Assembly: GCA_022113835.1 (NCBI GenBank)
Contig: JAILWY010000026.1
Coordinates: 2,872,001-2,936,000 of the forward strand
Source of the DNA: Atopsyche davidsoni
Taxonomy: Eukaryota > Arthropoda > Insecta > Trichoptera > Hydrobiosidae
DNA length: 64,000 nt
Direction of reading: 5' to 3'
How positions within the stretch are numbered: position 1 is the first letter of the stretch; each line of letters opens with the position of its first letter. A model generated the notes under the pieces. The model had not been told where the DNA came from, ran no database searches, and saw only the letters and a program-made list of their open reading frames with translations. The translations under genes and the position numbers were made by a program. Positions 36,941 to 49,599 of this stretch are shown here, piece by piece.

Positions 36941-37459
36941 ATTCGGCTTTTGGTTTCACAGCTTCTACTCATACACAATGCGGAGAAAAAATCTATCGAC
37001 TACTGCTGTGGCGTGATTCAATCACACTTTTCTTCACATTTTTTATCACTCAATGCTTACATTCACTGGAATGACTTTCAATTATGCGATTGTATCCGAT
37101 GCATAAAAAAATCCATTGGTTTTATTGTGTATAAATATATATTTATAAATCGTTTGCACAATTGTGTTTTCTATTATATTGAATACATTTTTGTATCAAA
37201 TTTATAAATAATAGTATTTTATTTAACGTTTTGAAATATCATCAATATAAATTGTGTTGATATAACTCCCTTGAAATATTTTTTTTAACGTCATAACACC
37301 AGCGTCTTTAATTAATGTGTTTTCTTCGTCAAAAAAATACTAGGTCAATAATTGGTTTTCCTTATTTTTAAAAATATACTGTTTTAGTATTGTCGATAAA
37401 TAGTTGTTTCTCAAATGTAAGCGAAAAGTTTATTTTTAATATTTGTATGGTAGTAACTT

Positions 37460-37730
37460 TATAGTGCTCGAGTGCCGCGAGTGCCTCACCCCTGCCCTAC
37501 GAGAGGCGCAATGAAGTAGCTCGGGCGATCGCCCGGCCGCCTCGCTCCGTACAAAGGGCCTTAATAGGCGCTTATCTGTCGGTGGTTATTCCTGTCACTC
37601 GTAACTCAGATTAATCCGGGGTTTATTGTCGCGATATCTGTCATCGGCCGTCTCCTCCGGCAGCACTTCCCCGGGCGAGCGTGCATTCACATAAACCAGC
37701 GACTATCTTAGTGCTTGGAGCCAGAATATG
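37460..37730. promoter_or_regulatory. GC-rich island with GATA and TAATCC motifs, possible enhancer
   Basis: GC-rich block with an AGATAAG on the - strand (37571-37577), a TAATCC bicoid/Otx-type site (37612-37617), dense CpG and no recognisable coding frame. Confidence 0.35.
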
Positions 37731-38007
37731 ATTGAATTTACGCGAAACCAAATGCGTTTTATCTATAACATTGAAATTGCTTTTGTATTGAGCTTGTTAT
37801 TGATTTTTGTAAATTGATTTAAAACATATTATTGTATCGTTTTAACGAAAGATCACCATGAGAAACAAGAGAAAACTTTAATGGCCCAATGTTTAAAAAT
37901 AATAAAAGTTTTGTTTTTATTTCATGAAAATATATAATGTAATAAACATTCAAGTCAAGTCGAGTTGAGCAATTCGATTCCCTTTCTCTGCATTTAGGTT
38001 TGAATAT

Positions 38008-38010
<3 letters not shown>

Positions 38011-38091
<81 letters not shown>
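38011..38091. repeat. (AT)40 microsatellite
   Basis: About 81 bp of uninterrupted AT dinucleotide, the longest simple repeat in the window. Confidence 0.97.
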
Positions 38092-38094
<3 letters not shown>

Positions 38095-38329
38095 CATTTC
38101 ATATGTAAAATATGTCTTTATTTAATTTTAAAAACACAATATATAATTAATCCACGGAACGTCGGTACAATGATTTTTTATTTAAATTTTTTTTTTTACA
38201 TATTTTTTGTATTTTGTTAAAAAAAAATTATTCGCTGGCGGAATATTATAAAATATTATTATTGCAGCATAACACAGCATATAAATTTATATCCAACTGT
38301 CATATGACAAGCACAAAATAAATTATTAT

Positions 38330-38580
38330 CTTTTTTGTCGGGCGTTCTCTAGAGAACCCGATGGTTAATTAATTAGTAACGCGAATCGTAATAATTACAA
38401 AAACTCCTTGTTTATTATTTAAACCCCCCTTTCGGGATAAGTTTGCCTCCGCGTGCTTTTGACACTAGAGTCCCGAACTCTGATGACTCAATGGAGGCCG
38501 TCCGGACCCACTTCGTCTCGGGGTGTCCTTTTTGTGAAAAATTTCGTGAATATTCTTCAGAGTGAGGTTTCGATGCTATC
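38330..38580. other. GC-richer block with a perfect palindrome
   Basis: Holds the 14-bp palindrome GTTCTCTAGAGAAC (38344-38357), then a CpG-containing stretch at about 38445-38540. No gene seen. Confidence 0.35.
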
Positions 38581-38979
38581 TCTCGCTGTTTGTATACATG
38601 TCCAAAATATTTGAATTACATGGTTTTTTGTAGCGATATACGATCTCTTGAAGTGCGGTTGAACAATTATTACTTGCGTTTTTAAATTGTATGTCAATTT
38701 GTTGTGCGTAAACCGATAAGAAAAAGCTATTAAGCTATAAAGCTAAATTTGGAAAATAATTTGCTGTCAATTTCAAATTTATGTTTTTACTATAATGCGA
38801 TATAACTGTTAACTTTAATTTTTATTTAGCATTTCTTTTCATGAAATCATTAACTGTTTTGCAAAAGACTCTAGATCTCATCTACAACACAGGACATATA
38901 CAGATACAAACACGCGAATTTTACGATATCCTTTCAACAAGAAGTAAACCCAAAACATATTGCCGCGGCATGTTTTGGG

Positions 38980-41369
38980 GAAGGAAAAGCGATATTCCGA
39001 GCTGCGAGGTCGTCGACCCGACGAAACCTGAATATTATCTTCCAAATCAAACCCGGCGCAGTCCTCGCGTCGCCATCGATCCGCAGCCAACGGCCTTCAG
39101 CGGGGAGCGCTCCTAGCGAGAGAAAACACAACCTGCACGGGAACGGGGAAACTCGAGCCATCCCCGAGGGTTGCCATATGGAAAACTGCGATGCAAGATA
39201 ACTCTTTCTACCTAGTAATTCTATATTTTTGATTAAGAGTACTTGGTGGAATTCCATTTTAATATTTTAAATAATAAGAATTTCATTGTTTTCGAATCAC
39301 GTTGGCATTGTCTGTTTGATAATGCCAACAAGAAATATTGGCGAAACCGGTCACCAATAAAAATCTATATGTGTAAAAATCACTAATTATTTCATTATAT
39401 TATTATCACAATTGTAATCCTGTTTTGTAGAGGATCGCTACATGTATGAATCAAATATATAGATAACGTTGAGCACATCATTGCTGCACTTTTCTGGGTC
39501 CTACACCAATCCTGCCGATCCTGATTCTATTCTGCTTTCAAGTTTTTACTCAATTAGACGATACCTTTAAGCATAAAGCGGTAATGAGGCATCGTTACAT
39601 CATTAAAAAAAACTTTTAAGTATGGGTTAGCATAAGGCTACTAGGACGCTTCGCGGACATTGCATGCAGCTTAGAGCATTTCATGCATATTCTAACATTC
39701 GTGCCACAAATGAGCCCCCTTCCGAGAAAGCGCGCTCGCTCGTAATTTTTCCATGAAGATTGTGTTGATGGATTTGTGCTGAGAGAATAATTCATATTGA
39801 GTTTGACAGCCAGCAATTTCGTTCCGTTTGTATTAAAAATTTTAAATTACTTTCATAATTGATCGATCGCTTCCGCGAAAGCCTGCATTTAAGTTTATAA
39901 ACTTATCAAGAGACTTGTTGATTTAAATGTTATTTCCACGCGTACGCATGTTGTTTGTAGTATTGCGAAGGTCTTGACGGCCGATTACATTCTGACGCTT
40001 CGTCGAAATATTCTCTACTGTCGTTTCATTGACGTTTCGGGTACAGAAGCTTGGAAATGTTTGTATGAAATCTATGGAATGAATCAAATAAAAAAACGGA
40101 CCTAGTATCGATTTTCGATGTTCAAAAAATAAAAAAGAATCACCATGTAGATTTATATAGATTAATTAAGATGTAATTTTTTTGTATCCTCAATATACAT
40201 TGAGTAAATTAATCAAAACATCTCTAATAATGAATATTGGTATACCAATAATAATTTTTTCGTAGATACTTCCAGCAATACATTTGATTTTATGAGCTCT
40301 ATGCTGTTTTCACAGATATTCCTTTCAATGTTATTTTGAAAGATTATTGATCATTCAAAAATTCTCCCTGATTTTTGTTTTCTTGTTTTACACTTTTACC
40401 TTTTATGGGGCCACTTAATTCTTCTTCAAAGACTTCAAAAGTTCTTTCAGACTTAGAAGCTACTTTAAGGTTCATCGTATCGCTGAAAAAAATCCTGTTT
40501 ATTATTTAGCGAGCAATAACTTAACAATGCACCCGCCTTCACAAAAAGCTGCAACAAAGCCTAAGTACAGGCGAGCTTTCATGCAGACTTTTTACCGTAA
40601 AGTTCCGTGATGTTGAAGGTTCCGCGGCTCATATCAGGTGGGTAGGTGTTGCCTTTGTCCGTAGCGTGAGGCGCCCTTCTCCAGACAATATGCACGGTTC
40701 TCCGCCCCAGCCGAGCTACCCCCTGTTTGCTTTGCATAATGCGCCACGTAAGGGATTATTTTTTGCTGATCTCTGCTCGATAACTGTACTAAAGATTTCT
40801 ATGCAAATAACGTTAAGTAATAAAGAATATTTATGATATTTCTAAATGGCTTTGTAATTCAGCAGTTGCCCATGCGTCAAGATCGTAAAATCATAAAACA
40901 CAAATCAATCTACGGCGTTATCAAAGCAGCTATTCTAGACCTGGTTTTTTCATCACAAAAATGTGTTATTTAAAACTTTTTATTAAAATATATGAACTCA
41001 TGTACATAATTATATGATTAATATTATAGTTCGTCATTCATAATTAATTCTTCGTTATTATGAATAGCGGTTTTGATTTTTTTTTAATTTACAGTGGCAC
41101 GTTTCAAACGTATCAAATTATAATAAACATGATGTCACTAATTTTACTTTGTGTTCATTTCTTATGATTAAAATTTTACGTTTAACTTTATGTTACAATT
41201 GTTTGATAATATTCTATTTATTATATTTTCAAGTCTGAAAATTATTTTTTAATGCAAATGCATTTTGTGTGAGTTTAAGATCACAGCGATCATGTTCCAT
41301 AATGCAAAATTGATCAATTGTAGTTTACCTAGTATATGTATGTTGACGTAATTAATTTTATTTTATTGA
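38980..41369. other. Non-coding region with minor GC-rich blocks
   Basis: GC-richer blocks at about 38990-39200 and 40540-40780; otherwise AT-rich. Frames at 38841-39257 on both strands overlap and are unrecognisable. No RNA gene seen. Confidence 0.4.
39301..39370 (+). repeat. Dispersed repeat with hairpin, copy A
   Basis: GTTTGATAATGCCAAC followed by TTGGCGAAA (39314-39345) recurs at 63019-63050. In this copy GTTGGCATT (39301-39309) and AATGCCAAC (39321-39329) form an exact 9-bp stem. Possibly a LINE or SINE 3' end; the family is not identified. Confidence 0.5.
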
Positions 41370-41720
41370 GAGGAGAATAGTTTTGTCGTGAATTACTTGC
41401 AAGCCCATTGAACCCGGCTTCCCATTCATCGGCCGATAATCGCGTCAGTTTACTCAAAACCAAATACTGCCTAATCGGCCCGGACGTAATCCTGAGTGTA
41501 ATGTCACTCATCGCCGGTCGCGTCTGATCCGCCGCTTATCGTCCGCGGGTCAGCGACCCTCGCTCCGCCACGGGCATATCCTCGGAAAATCGAGACTCTT
41601 GCAGCAATGCAACAATTCGTGATTTACTATATACATTACTAGAATTCTCACGAGCTCATCTGATTCGCGCGTCAAAATCTCAAAGCGAATTTTTCGGCGT
41701 TTTTTTCGTGTCTCACTAGG
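41370..41720. promoter_or_regulatory. GC-rich island with homeodomain-type motifs
   Basis: GC-rich block with CTAATCGG (41471-41478) and TAATCC (41487-41492), plus a CTTATCG near 41533. The sites resemble homeodomain and GATA-type binding sites. No coding frame is convincing. Confidence 0.3.
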
Positions 41721-42349
41721 TTACCATTTAATTTTGATTGTCCCCTAATGAAATCATTGGATGTATGACTTGCGACGTCTCATGTCTATTGACTCACATG
41801 TGAGATCGTATAGAGATGTTGTAACATAAACGTAAAAAAATTATGAAAAAAATCGCCCTTTGCTAAAAGCAAAAAAGGAATTAATGACAAATGAAATTAT
41901 TTATTGAAGTATTGTAAAATACTGCTAAAAAAAATATTCCAAATTTGGTTTCCGGTTTTCACTTTTTACATGATACAGCGAGTGTTGAAACACCGTGTAC
42001 GGTATACCTACAAATTTAGGGTGAATCGAATCGAACAAATTGATTAACTTGACAACCGATCGCATGGCTTGGCTGTAGATACAAAATTTATGCTGGCGTA
42101 TTTCCTTTGTTTCAAATATACAATTTATACCAAACTCTTTTTATCCCGGAAATGTATTTTTTTAGAATATATTTTGTGTTTTATCTTGCGTTGTTAATTT
42201 AGATTATCGAAATTGACAAACCTTTGGATAATATTAAACGATATTGACATCAGTTTTTCTTTTTAAACTCAAAGAGATTAGGTTTAAAGCGTATTTGTTG
42301 AAGAATATGGTGATGCTGTTTTGACTATTAATTACGTTAACTGTATTCT

Positions 42350-42640
42350 GATTGATTCAGCACAGTTTGACATTAGCGTCAGCAAGTCGCGTTCCATTCC
42401 GTGCGACTTGCGAAAAACAAAGCGGACCGTTATCCAGCAGGCTTCCGACGGTGGATAAAGCCCGAATTAGCATACAGGTTTTATTCGACGCTATCTGGCT
42501 TCCTTCCTGTCTACGACTCGTGCTCCGGTACTGTGGACTCTCTCGTGCATCACCTGCCAGGTGCAATACCCGATATGGCCACTGCTGGTGTTGCAATATT
42601 AGAGGAGTGCGGATATGACTCTCTGCACAATAATACGAAT
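42350..42640. other. GC-richer block with 9-bp inverted repeat
   Basis: Contains GCAAGTCGC (42382-42390) and GCGACTTGC (42403-42411) separated by 12 nt. Frames of about 80 codons are open on both strands and are not recognisable. Confidence 0.35.
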
Positions 42641-43189
42641 TAAATTCAATTTAAGTAAGTGCTGTTCAGTTTTTTATTTTAATTATAATGATAATATTTT
42701 CACCAACTACATGTCAAATCGTTTAAAATAATTATGATTAATATGCGTTAGGCTCGCACACACATTGTACTAGTCTTTTATTAATTTGGGCATATTATCT
42801 TGTATTTTGCAAGTACACGCGTGCATAAAAAGCGTATTTAATTGGTATAAAGAACATTCTGTTTTTAATTACAAAAATTTTAAACGCGCTCGTAATTCTC
42901 AAAAAATATATTTTAAATTAATATTTATATAAAAAGCGTGTTTTTTAGCTTTGTTTTTAAAAATTGCGTAAATAAAATTGAATTTTATAAAAAATATGAT
43001 GAATTTTTTTAGAATTAAAAGCATCAATGGTGTGTTATTTTTTAGATTTTGTTGTCGGTACAAATTCTGTAATCTCTATTTCTGGTTTATTGTTTTCTGA
43101 TCTTTTATATTTAGTACTTTGAAGATTTGTGAATATCGGTATATTTATAAAAAAAATATTAACTCTGGTGTATGAACTGTCATGCTAAA

Positions 43190-43960
43190 CACTTCTTAAC
43201 AAAATAAAGCAGACTTGAATGGAACGACGTGTATTTGGGATGCACTCGCGAGGACAAGGATTAGGGGAGACGGTCTCAACAACCGTCTCAAGCGATGCGT
43301 CAACGGGCCGTCCGGGGTTTGGGATATGCAGTAGTACTACGCAAGTATAATTTTTTCTAAATGTTTTTTTTGTTAAGGCTATTGTTTCCACTGCGCTTCA
43401 TATATACAACGGAAAAAAAAAGTTTCACTGCGGATTTTTTAATCTATTAGATATTTCCACATGTGAATTCAATAAATTTACGATAATCTACGGAAATTGC
43501 AAACTGACTGCACACGCATATTATTTTGTGTAACACAATTGATTATTACAGCAATATTAATTTACAAAAAACATTAAATGCACGCAAAGCCATTTAATAT
43601 TTTTATAGTTATGATTCATTTAATAATTGAAACGACCAAACACGGTGAAAATAATTATTACCCTTAAAATAATTCGTGGATACAATTTGGTGCCATACAA
43701 TATACCCCTTGAGGCATAAACACTTAATTGATATCAACCACAAGTATTATATTAGCGCGCTCTGTGGTGAATAGTCCATAATTACCCCGGTATGTAGGTC
43801 TACTGATCCAACCAATCCCATTGCCGAACCTTCGCTCCAAATGGGAGTAATGGTCGTCTGTCGTGATCCTGGGTCGTCAGGCCGAAATGCCTTCAGTAGG
43901 TGTCAGCCGCTTGGAAAATTTTCCATCGCCTTGGATTAGCTTCGCATTGTTTACTGAATG
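43190..43960. other. Two GC-richer blocks with palindromes
   Basis: Block 43220-43330 carries a hairpin, GAGACGGT (43267-43274) and ACCGTCTC (43282-43289), with a 7-nt loop. Block 43750-43960 ends in the 14-bp palindrome TGGAAAATTTTCCA (43912-43925). No gene seen. Confidence 0.35.
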
Positions 43961-44639
43961 GTATAAGAAACGAGAACATCCTGCGATCGGCCTTTCAATT
44001 GAAAAATTGGACTTACAAATGTAAATTTTCTGATGAGGATATATGGATCAGTGGGTAGATCTCTTTTTTAGCGCCTAAGCTATATTTAACCATCGGGCAT
44101 CCTTGCGCGGCGATTTATTATCACTTATGTAGGATATTTGACAAACTCTGCTTAAAAAATTGAGATTTATTTTGATTTTTTTATTTTGATTAAAGACGTT
44201 ACATTTAACATAACAATCGACCTGACCTTTCTTGTCTGCAAGCGTCAAGTTTAGTATTTTAATATTTGACAGATATAAACTATTATAGTGTCCTTCGGAA
44301 TCAACAAGCATTGTAGTTTTTAGTTTTATCGACGCTTTTGTTTTCGGTGATCTCATTGATGTATCGTTTTAATTAATCCGTGATCTAATAAATTGCTTCT
44401 TTTTTTTTTCACGAATACTCGTCTTTTGCTCCGACAGCCAATACGCGATGGTCGGCTTGAGTTTATTCAAAAACCAGTTTTTTTTTCCAAATAAATTAGC
44501 AGATTCAGATAAAGCTCGAGAATTAATTACAATACGTAAAATATATCGGTACTTTTTATAGTTTCAAAATCTAAAATTAAATCTTTTAAATAATTAAAAA
44601 TTAAATGATTATTCAATATTTGTTTTTGCGTTGTGTTGG

Positions 44640-45060
44640 AATTCTTTCAGAGCAAATTGGTTTTGTGTGCACGTTCGAGTCTCTTTGTTCATATCTCGTT
44701 TCAACTGCACTCTTTAGTGCATGACCGGGACCGCATCCTCTGTCGAGCGCACGATGCAGGTGTGTCAGTACCTGCATAGGTTTCCATACACCTGTGCTGT
44801 GCTGACAGGTTACTCGGCAGTCTCCGTCGCGCCGTTCGTCGAAAAATGTGTTTTGAATTATCATATCTGCCGCACTCCATTTTCCTTTGTCAATTTGTAC
44901 AGTGTGAATGAAGTTTAGTTCTAAAAGGCGCGGCAGGTGCCAAGTGGCCCTCCGGGCTTGAGTTTTATTTTAATTTCATCTCTCGGAGGGCCTTGCGGAA
45001 CTCGAAGTCGAGAGCCATCGAGACGGACGAGGGGAGAATTACAAAGCCACCTTATTTAGT
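44640..45060. promoter_or_regulatory. GC-rich block with inverted E-box pair and hairpin
   Basis: An ATGCAGGT / ACCTGCAT pair (44754-44761, 44770-44777) sits with further CAGGTG/CACCTG and ACAGGT motifs up to about 44811. A second foldback, GGCCCTCCG (44946-44954) and CGGAGGGCC (44984-44992), follows. CAGGT-core sites are bound by Snail/ZEB-type zinc fingers and E-proteins in animals; a role here is inference. Confidence 0.35.
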
Positions 45061-45399
45061 AAAACCGCCGCTGGGATCATTGTACGCTGAATCATTTCAT
45101 GGAAATCCTCGAATTTAGTATAATTGCTACAGTTACTCGTTAATTCATCTCAAATTCGGACAATCGCGACTCCATTGCTAAAAAACTATCATTAACCGGT
45201 TCGAGCTATTAAATCCGTTTGTTTTGCCGGCTCACAATCGCCCGTTTCATCTTAATAGTAAAAGAATTGCTGTGTACTAAACTGTCTTTATTCCGGTTAT
45301 TATTTTAGTGATTGATTATTGAAATTATTCGTGATAACTTATTAACGTTTCGTAATCCGGTATTATATCACTTCTATTATTGAAGTTCGTTAATCAAGA

Positions 45400-45860
45400 A
45401 AATGGAACACCGTGATTTATCGAATCTTATATTGTTTGACCAGGTGCTAGAGTCAGCGCTGCCGAACACTCGGACCTGGCCCGAGTCGCGAGAATAATTA
45501 AGCGAAACTGTAATGAGATCCGATTTTCTGCAACGAAAATTGCGAAACGCCTATTATTGCTAACTCTGTCTTATCCTCGGAGAGAATAGATTTGGGCTCG
45601 CCGCTCTCGTAAATCATCGGGCCGCCCAGGCGATGTCCCTTGTTTGCCCAGGGAATAATGCCTGCAATTTGTGTGTGAATGGATCAAATTAGCTGCGATC
45701 CCACTCCGCGCGTCATTGCACGCCTCATTTGAATAAATATGGAAAAGATTCATTAAAACGCGGCGATCGCGGGCGCGCCGCTTTTGCCTCTTCATTGTGG
45801 ATATGTTTGTTCTCTGTTATTCGGCAATGCTCGCTAAGGCCCCTGGAATCGACTCTCTTG
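45400..45860. promoter_or_regulatory. GC-rich block, possible developmental enhancer
   Basis: About 450 bp of mixed GC-rich sequence with homeodomain-type AATTAA/TTAATG/CATTAA words, a GATCAAA TCF-like word near 45681 and GCGATCGC (about 45764-45771). Short frames on both strands are not recognisable. Confidence 0.3.
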
Positions 45861-46849
45861 GTTCAAAAACGATTATTCGAATATACATTATTGACAAGTA
45901 ACTTATTTTGTTTGTATTATTCATTGTTTACTTGTCAAAAAATCATGGAAAAGGAAACAAAAGCAAATTTGGACGTAAGCGCTTTTTTGTAAGTACCAAA
46001 AGTATACGAAAGATGTAAACTAAACAATTTTCATGTTATTCACGTTAATTTACAGTGAATTAATAAAAACAAAGTTTAAATTCAATGACATTATGGAAGA
46101 TGATTTTTATTAATAGTAAATTCATTAAATAGTATTTTGTTGAATAACAATAATCGATGACAATAAAGAGTACAATGTATGATTTCGTTAGTTTCTTACC
46201 TTGAAATTTCGAAAGAGAAGATACTATTCACCGAAGTCTGTAACCAATAGCCTTAATCAACATCTCCGATTCAATAGTATGATTTATGTATTGATTGTTT
46301 TGCAGGTATCTTTCAGCGCTGTCGTAATTTCAATGATCAATTATAAACTCATACAGTGTGGGAATTATTTATACGCACAGAGACAACCAAATCGATTTTA
46401 GCGCGCTGTATAGTTCGACTACAATTTTGACGTGTGTAATTTATTCTATCATTTATTTAATCAAACTAACAAAAATAGTTATTACCAAAAATACTGACCA
46501 TTTTCGTCCGAGTTATTTTAAAGATACAAGAGGAAGTGGAAGACCTTGTAGACGAAACATTAAAAAGTAGGTACAGTTCTTTCTATTTAAATTACGATCT
46601 TTAAGTGCAAGGATATGCAACCAATTATGTAAAATAATTTTTTTTTAAGTAGTTATTATTTTTGATAACAGCATTAAAAGGTGTACAGTATTAGTTACAA
46701 AGTAAAATTCATACATTGCATGCTCACCGGATCGTTACGTCTCTCAAGTATTTTATTTAAATATTATTAGAAATACCTCAAACAACGACTTTTAACGCCA
46801 TTTCTGTTTTATTTATATTATATTTTCGATGGTAGCCATAAGCATCTCG

Positions 46850-47190
46850 CCCTTCGCAGTTTGCATTGTAATTTATCCGATTACCTACATCATAATTTGG
46901 GTTATTTTTCAATCTCGCGGTCTCGCGAGATTGGCAATCCTCTGATGCAACTCCCCCTCCGCGGCTAATTCCGCCTTGCGTGTAATTGTTTCACGACTCG
47001 GCCGGCCGAAAGGTGAAGGATGCGGCGGCGAACCGCGCTCGTGACATCTGATCGGATCGCATCTCTTGCAAAACGAGCCCCCGGACGCGGCGGCGGGTGC
47101 GATCCTTCAACACTTTGTTGCATTCGGCTGCATGGCATTTGGACCGGAGCGTGAGTCGCGGTCCGCCCATTTAGAATGTTACGATTCCGG
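46850..47190. promoter_or_regulatory. CpG-rich block with TCTCGCGAGA palindrome
   Basis: Contains TCTCGCGAGA (46921-46930), the core of a 9-bp-arm foldback (46911-46932), followed by about 200 bp of CpG-rich sequence. In vertebrates this 10-mer is the BANP-bound promoter element; whether insects use it in the same way is not known to me. Confidence 0.35.
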
Positions 47191-47919
47191 ATTCAAAGCA
47201 GACAGATAAATATATACATTTCGTAAACTTTGTATTAATCAAACGTTTTCATCTAGTTAAATCACGAACTATTGTAACACTATTTCTATTCGTAATAAAT
47301 TCTAACCCGTAATAATCTGCAACTCCACTGCTTTCCTGTACACCGTCTCTAAATATCATTTCCTTGCAACGCTGACAGTTCTTATAATAAATGTTAATTT
47401 ATTTCTTGTGTTTAAACAAATATTTTTTTCTTCACAAGTTATTTTAAAAATAATCTATCCCAATATTTTAATCGAATTGCAAACTGATCATCGAGTCACG
47501 TCCCGACAGTTTCTTTTTCTCCGAGCCCGAAATCGGGCTGTTAAGGTTTTGGAAATACTTGATCACGAGCAAAAATCTAATTGGGTAAAAACTTTATAAA
47601 CCAATGGCACACAATGTGCTAACCTGATTACAAATCGTAGATTCCTGCAAAGAAACCTGAACATTACGTCGCTCATTCGAGCCGACGATATTTTGCGAAG
47701 GTCTAATACATTTTAATCAAATTTAATAAATCGCCTAGAATAATATCCTTCTTGTATAATGTTTAATGCTTAGAATTAAAACATAATTACAAATAAACTA
47801 AGAAAATGAATTAATTCGTCTATTTATTTTCAGCACGCTTACGACCGGCTTGAGATAATGTTCTCAATTGTTTATTAGCATTCTAACTGCGCTAAGATAT
47901 TTTGCATGTCAATATATCT

Positions 47920-48240
47920 CTAAGTTGTCCGTGATATTTACAGCCGATCCACTGCGCGGATAATCCACGGAACGAGCGGCTACTTTGGCCGACTTAGCCT
48001 TAAAAGTGCATCGTAAACATCGCGTCTTGCATGAAGCATCCCGCCGGTGGGACCGAGGCAACCTATCGCGCGCCGGGAGTGCCTTATCACGACTCGTCGC
48101 GGTTATCTCCCGAGCACTTGTCGCCGTGTCACCGCGGAGAATGCCCCTTTTCAGCCCTCCTGACAAACGCCATGCTTCAGTGGCCACAAAAGAAATATAG
48201 TTTTGATGATACGAGAAGGATTCCAGTGTACTGAAATGTT
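47920..48240. other. GC-rich island
   Basis: About 320 bp GC-rich. A 119-codon - frame (47909-48268) and shorter + frames are open over the same bases and match no family I know. Confidence 0.3.
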
Positions 48241-49436
48241 GTCTACGGAGTAAATGGAAAACCTTCATAAGTTATATTCGTATTTTAGAAGACTCTTTAT
48301 TAAACCTTGATCACTTCAATCTATGGCATTGCTATCGATTACACGTGTGATTGATTTGAAAAATTATTCAATAATACATTTTTAATCATTTATATACTCA
48401 TATAATGGAATATGCATTAAATATACTTCCAACAGAAACAACAATACCGTACGTAATAGCAAAATAAATACACCTATTTAAATATTGCAAAATTTCGATG
48501 TATTACCACATATTCCGTGTTGTCATTTCTATTTTTGTGCAGTCCGTAGAATTGTTTTACTATAATAATAATCCAGAATATAAAATAGGAAAAATAATGG
48601 ATCTGTACCATAATAATACATTTACTGTACCTAAAAAAATAATTAAATTGAAATTAGTCGCTTGTGTATACTTTGGTATGAAAAAAAGTGAAAAAACAAC
48701 AAAGCGAAAAAAAAAAAAACGGTTCGCATGGTCAGGTATATTTTGTTTCCTTTATTCTGTGAATTTCATCAAAAAATGTTATTCGCAGCCGGTATCGCGT
48801 GTCGGCGAAGTTTCCGCGTGGTGCGGCCGCAGGTGCCTCTGCGCGACAGCGGTGCAGCGGGGCAATTTATTATATATTTATTGCAATTAATTTGTTTTGA
48901 AATTTCCGCGGAATAAAGGAGGTGCCTACTCATTACTACCGTCACCGACTTCTCGGCAAGCCTTGCCCGCCTTGCACGCCCCGGCCTTCACAGCTTAAGT
49001 TTCAAAACCGCCATGATTATGCATTTGGTTTTAGAGAGTCACGGTCGATGAATTTACGATGCTCTGGGGAGTTCGGTCCGCTTGTGATGATGATTGTCTT
49101 CTGCAAATCTGCAACGCTCTCAATAGATACAAATAAAAATAAATGTGACGGAGAGAACCTCGTCTTATTTTTAAAATATTTATATTTAGTTTCATCGGGC
49201 CGTCAAAAACAAAATCTTTTTTAAATTTAAAAATATATTTTATGTTTGATGTTGGTTGAGATTCGATTCTGCATAATATGTACAATAAAATTGGCGGCTG
49301 ATTTTTTTTTTATCACAATACTGGGTACTTAATGTACATGTACTCGCAGAGATAAGAATCTATCATATGACGATGAGTCCCGTTGTGGCGTTTATTTCGT
49401 TCATTGCAGATTTCCATGACCGCTCGATTCGTTGGG

Positions 49437-49472
49437 TTAGGTTAGGTTAGGTTAAAAAAAAAAAAGGTTAGG
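49437..49472 (+). repeat. Short interstitial telomere-like repeat (TTAGG)
   Basis: About 3.6 units of TTAGG (49437-49454), an A-run, then one more GGTTAGG. TTAGG is the ancestral arthropod telomere repeat. Short internal runs are common in insect genomes, so this is not a chromosome end. Confidence 0.8.
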
Positions 49473-49599
49473 TATAAGTTTTTTGGTGGTCGGATAAAAA
49501 ACGAGTACCCAATACTGCTTTGGAAGTTAAATAGGAAATTTATTACAAAGCATAAGATTCAGAATTTTCACTCGTGTATAAATTGTCTCTCGAGTGTTT

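Noticed and set aside
37819..38097. 92-codon - frame with a long I-Y repeat
   Set aside because: It is the translation of the (AT)40 microsatellite.
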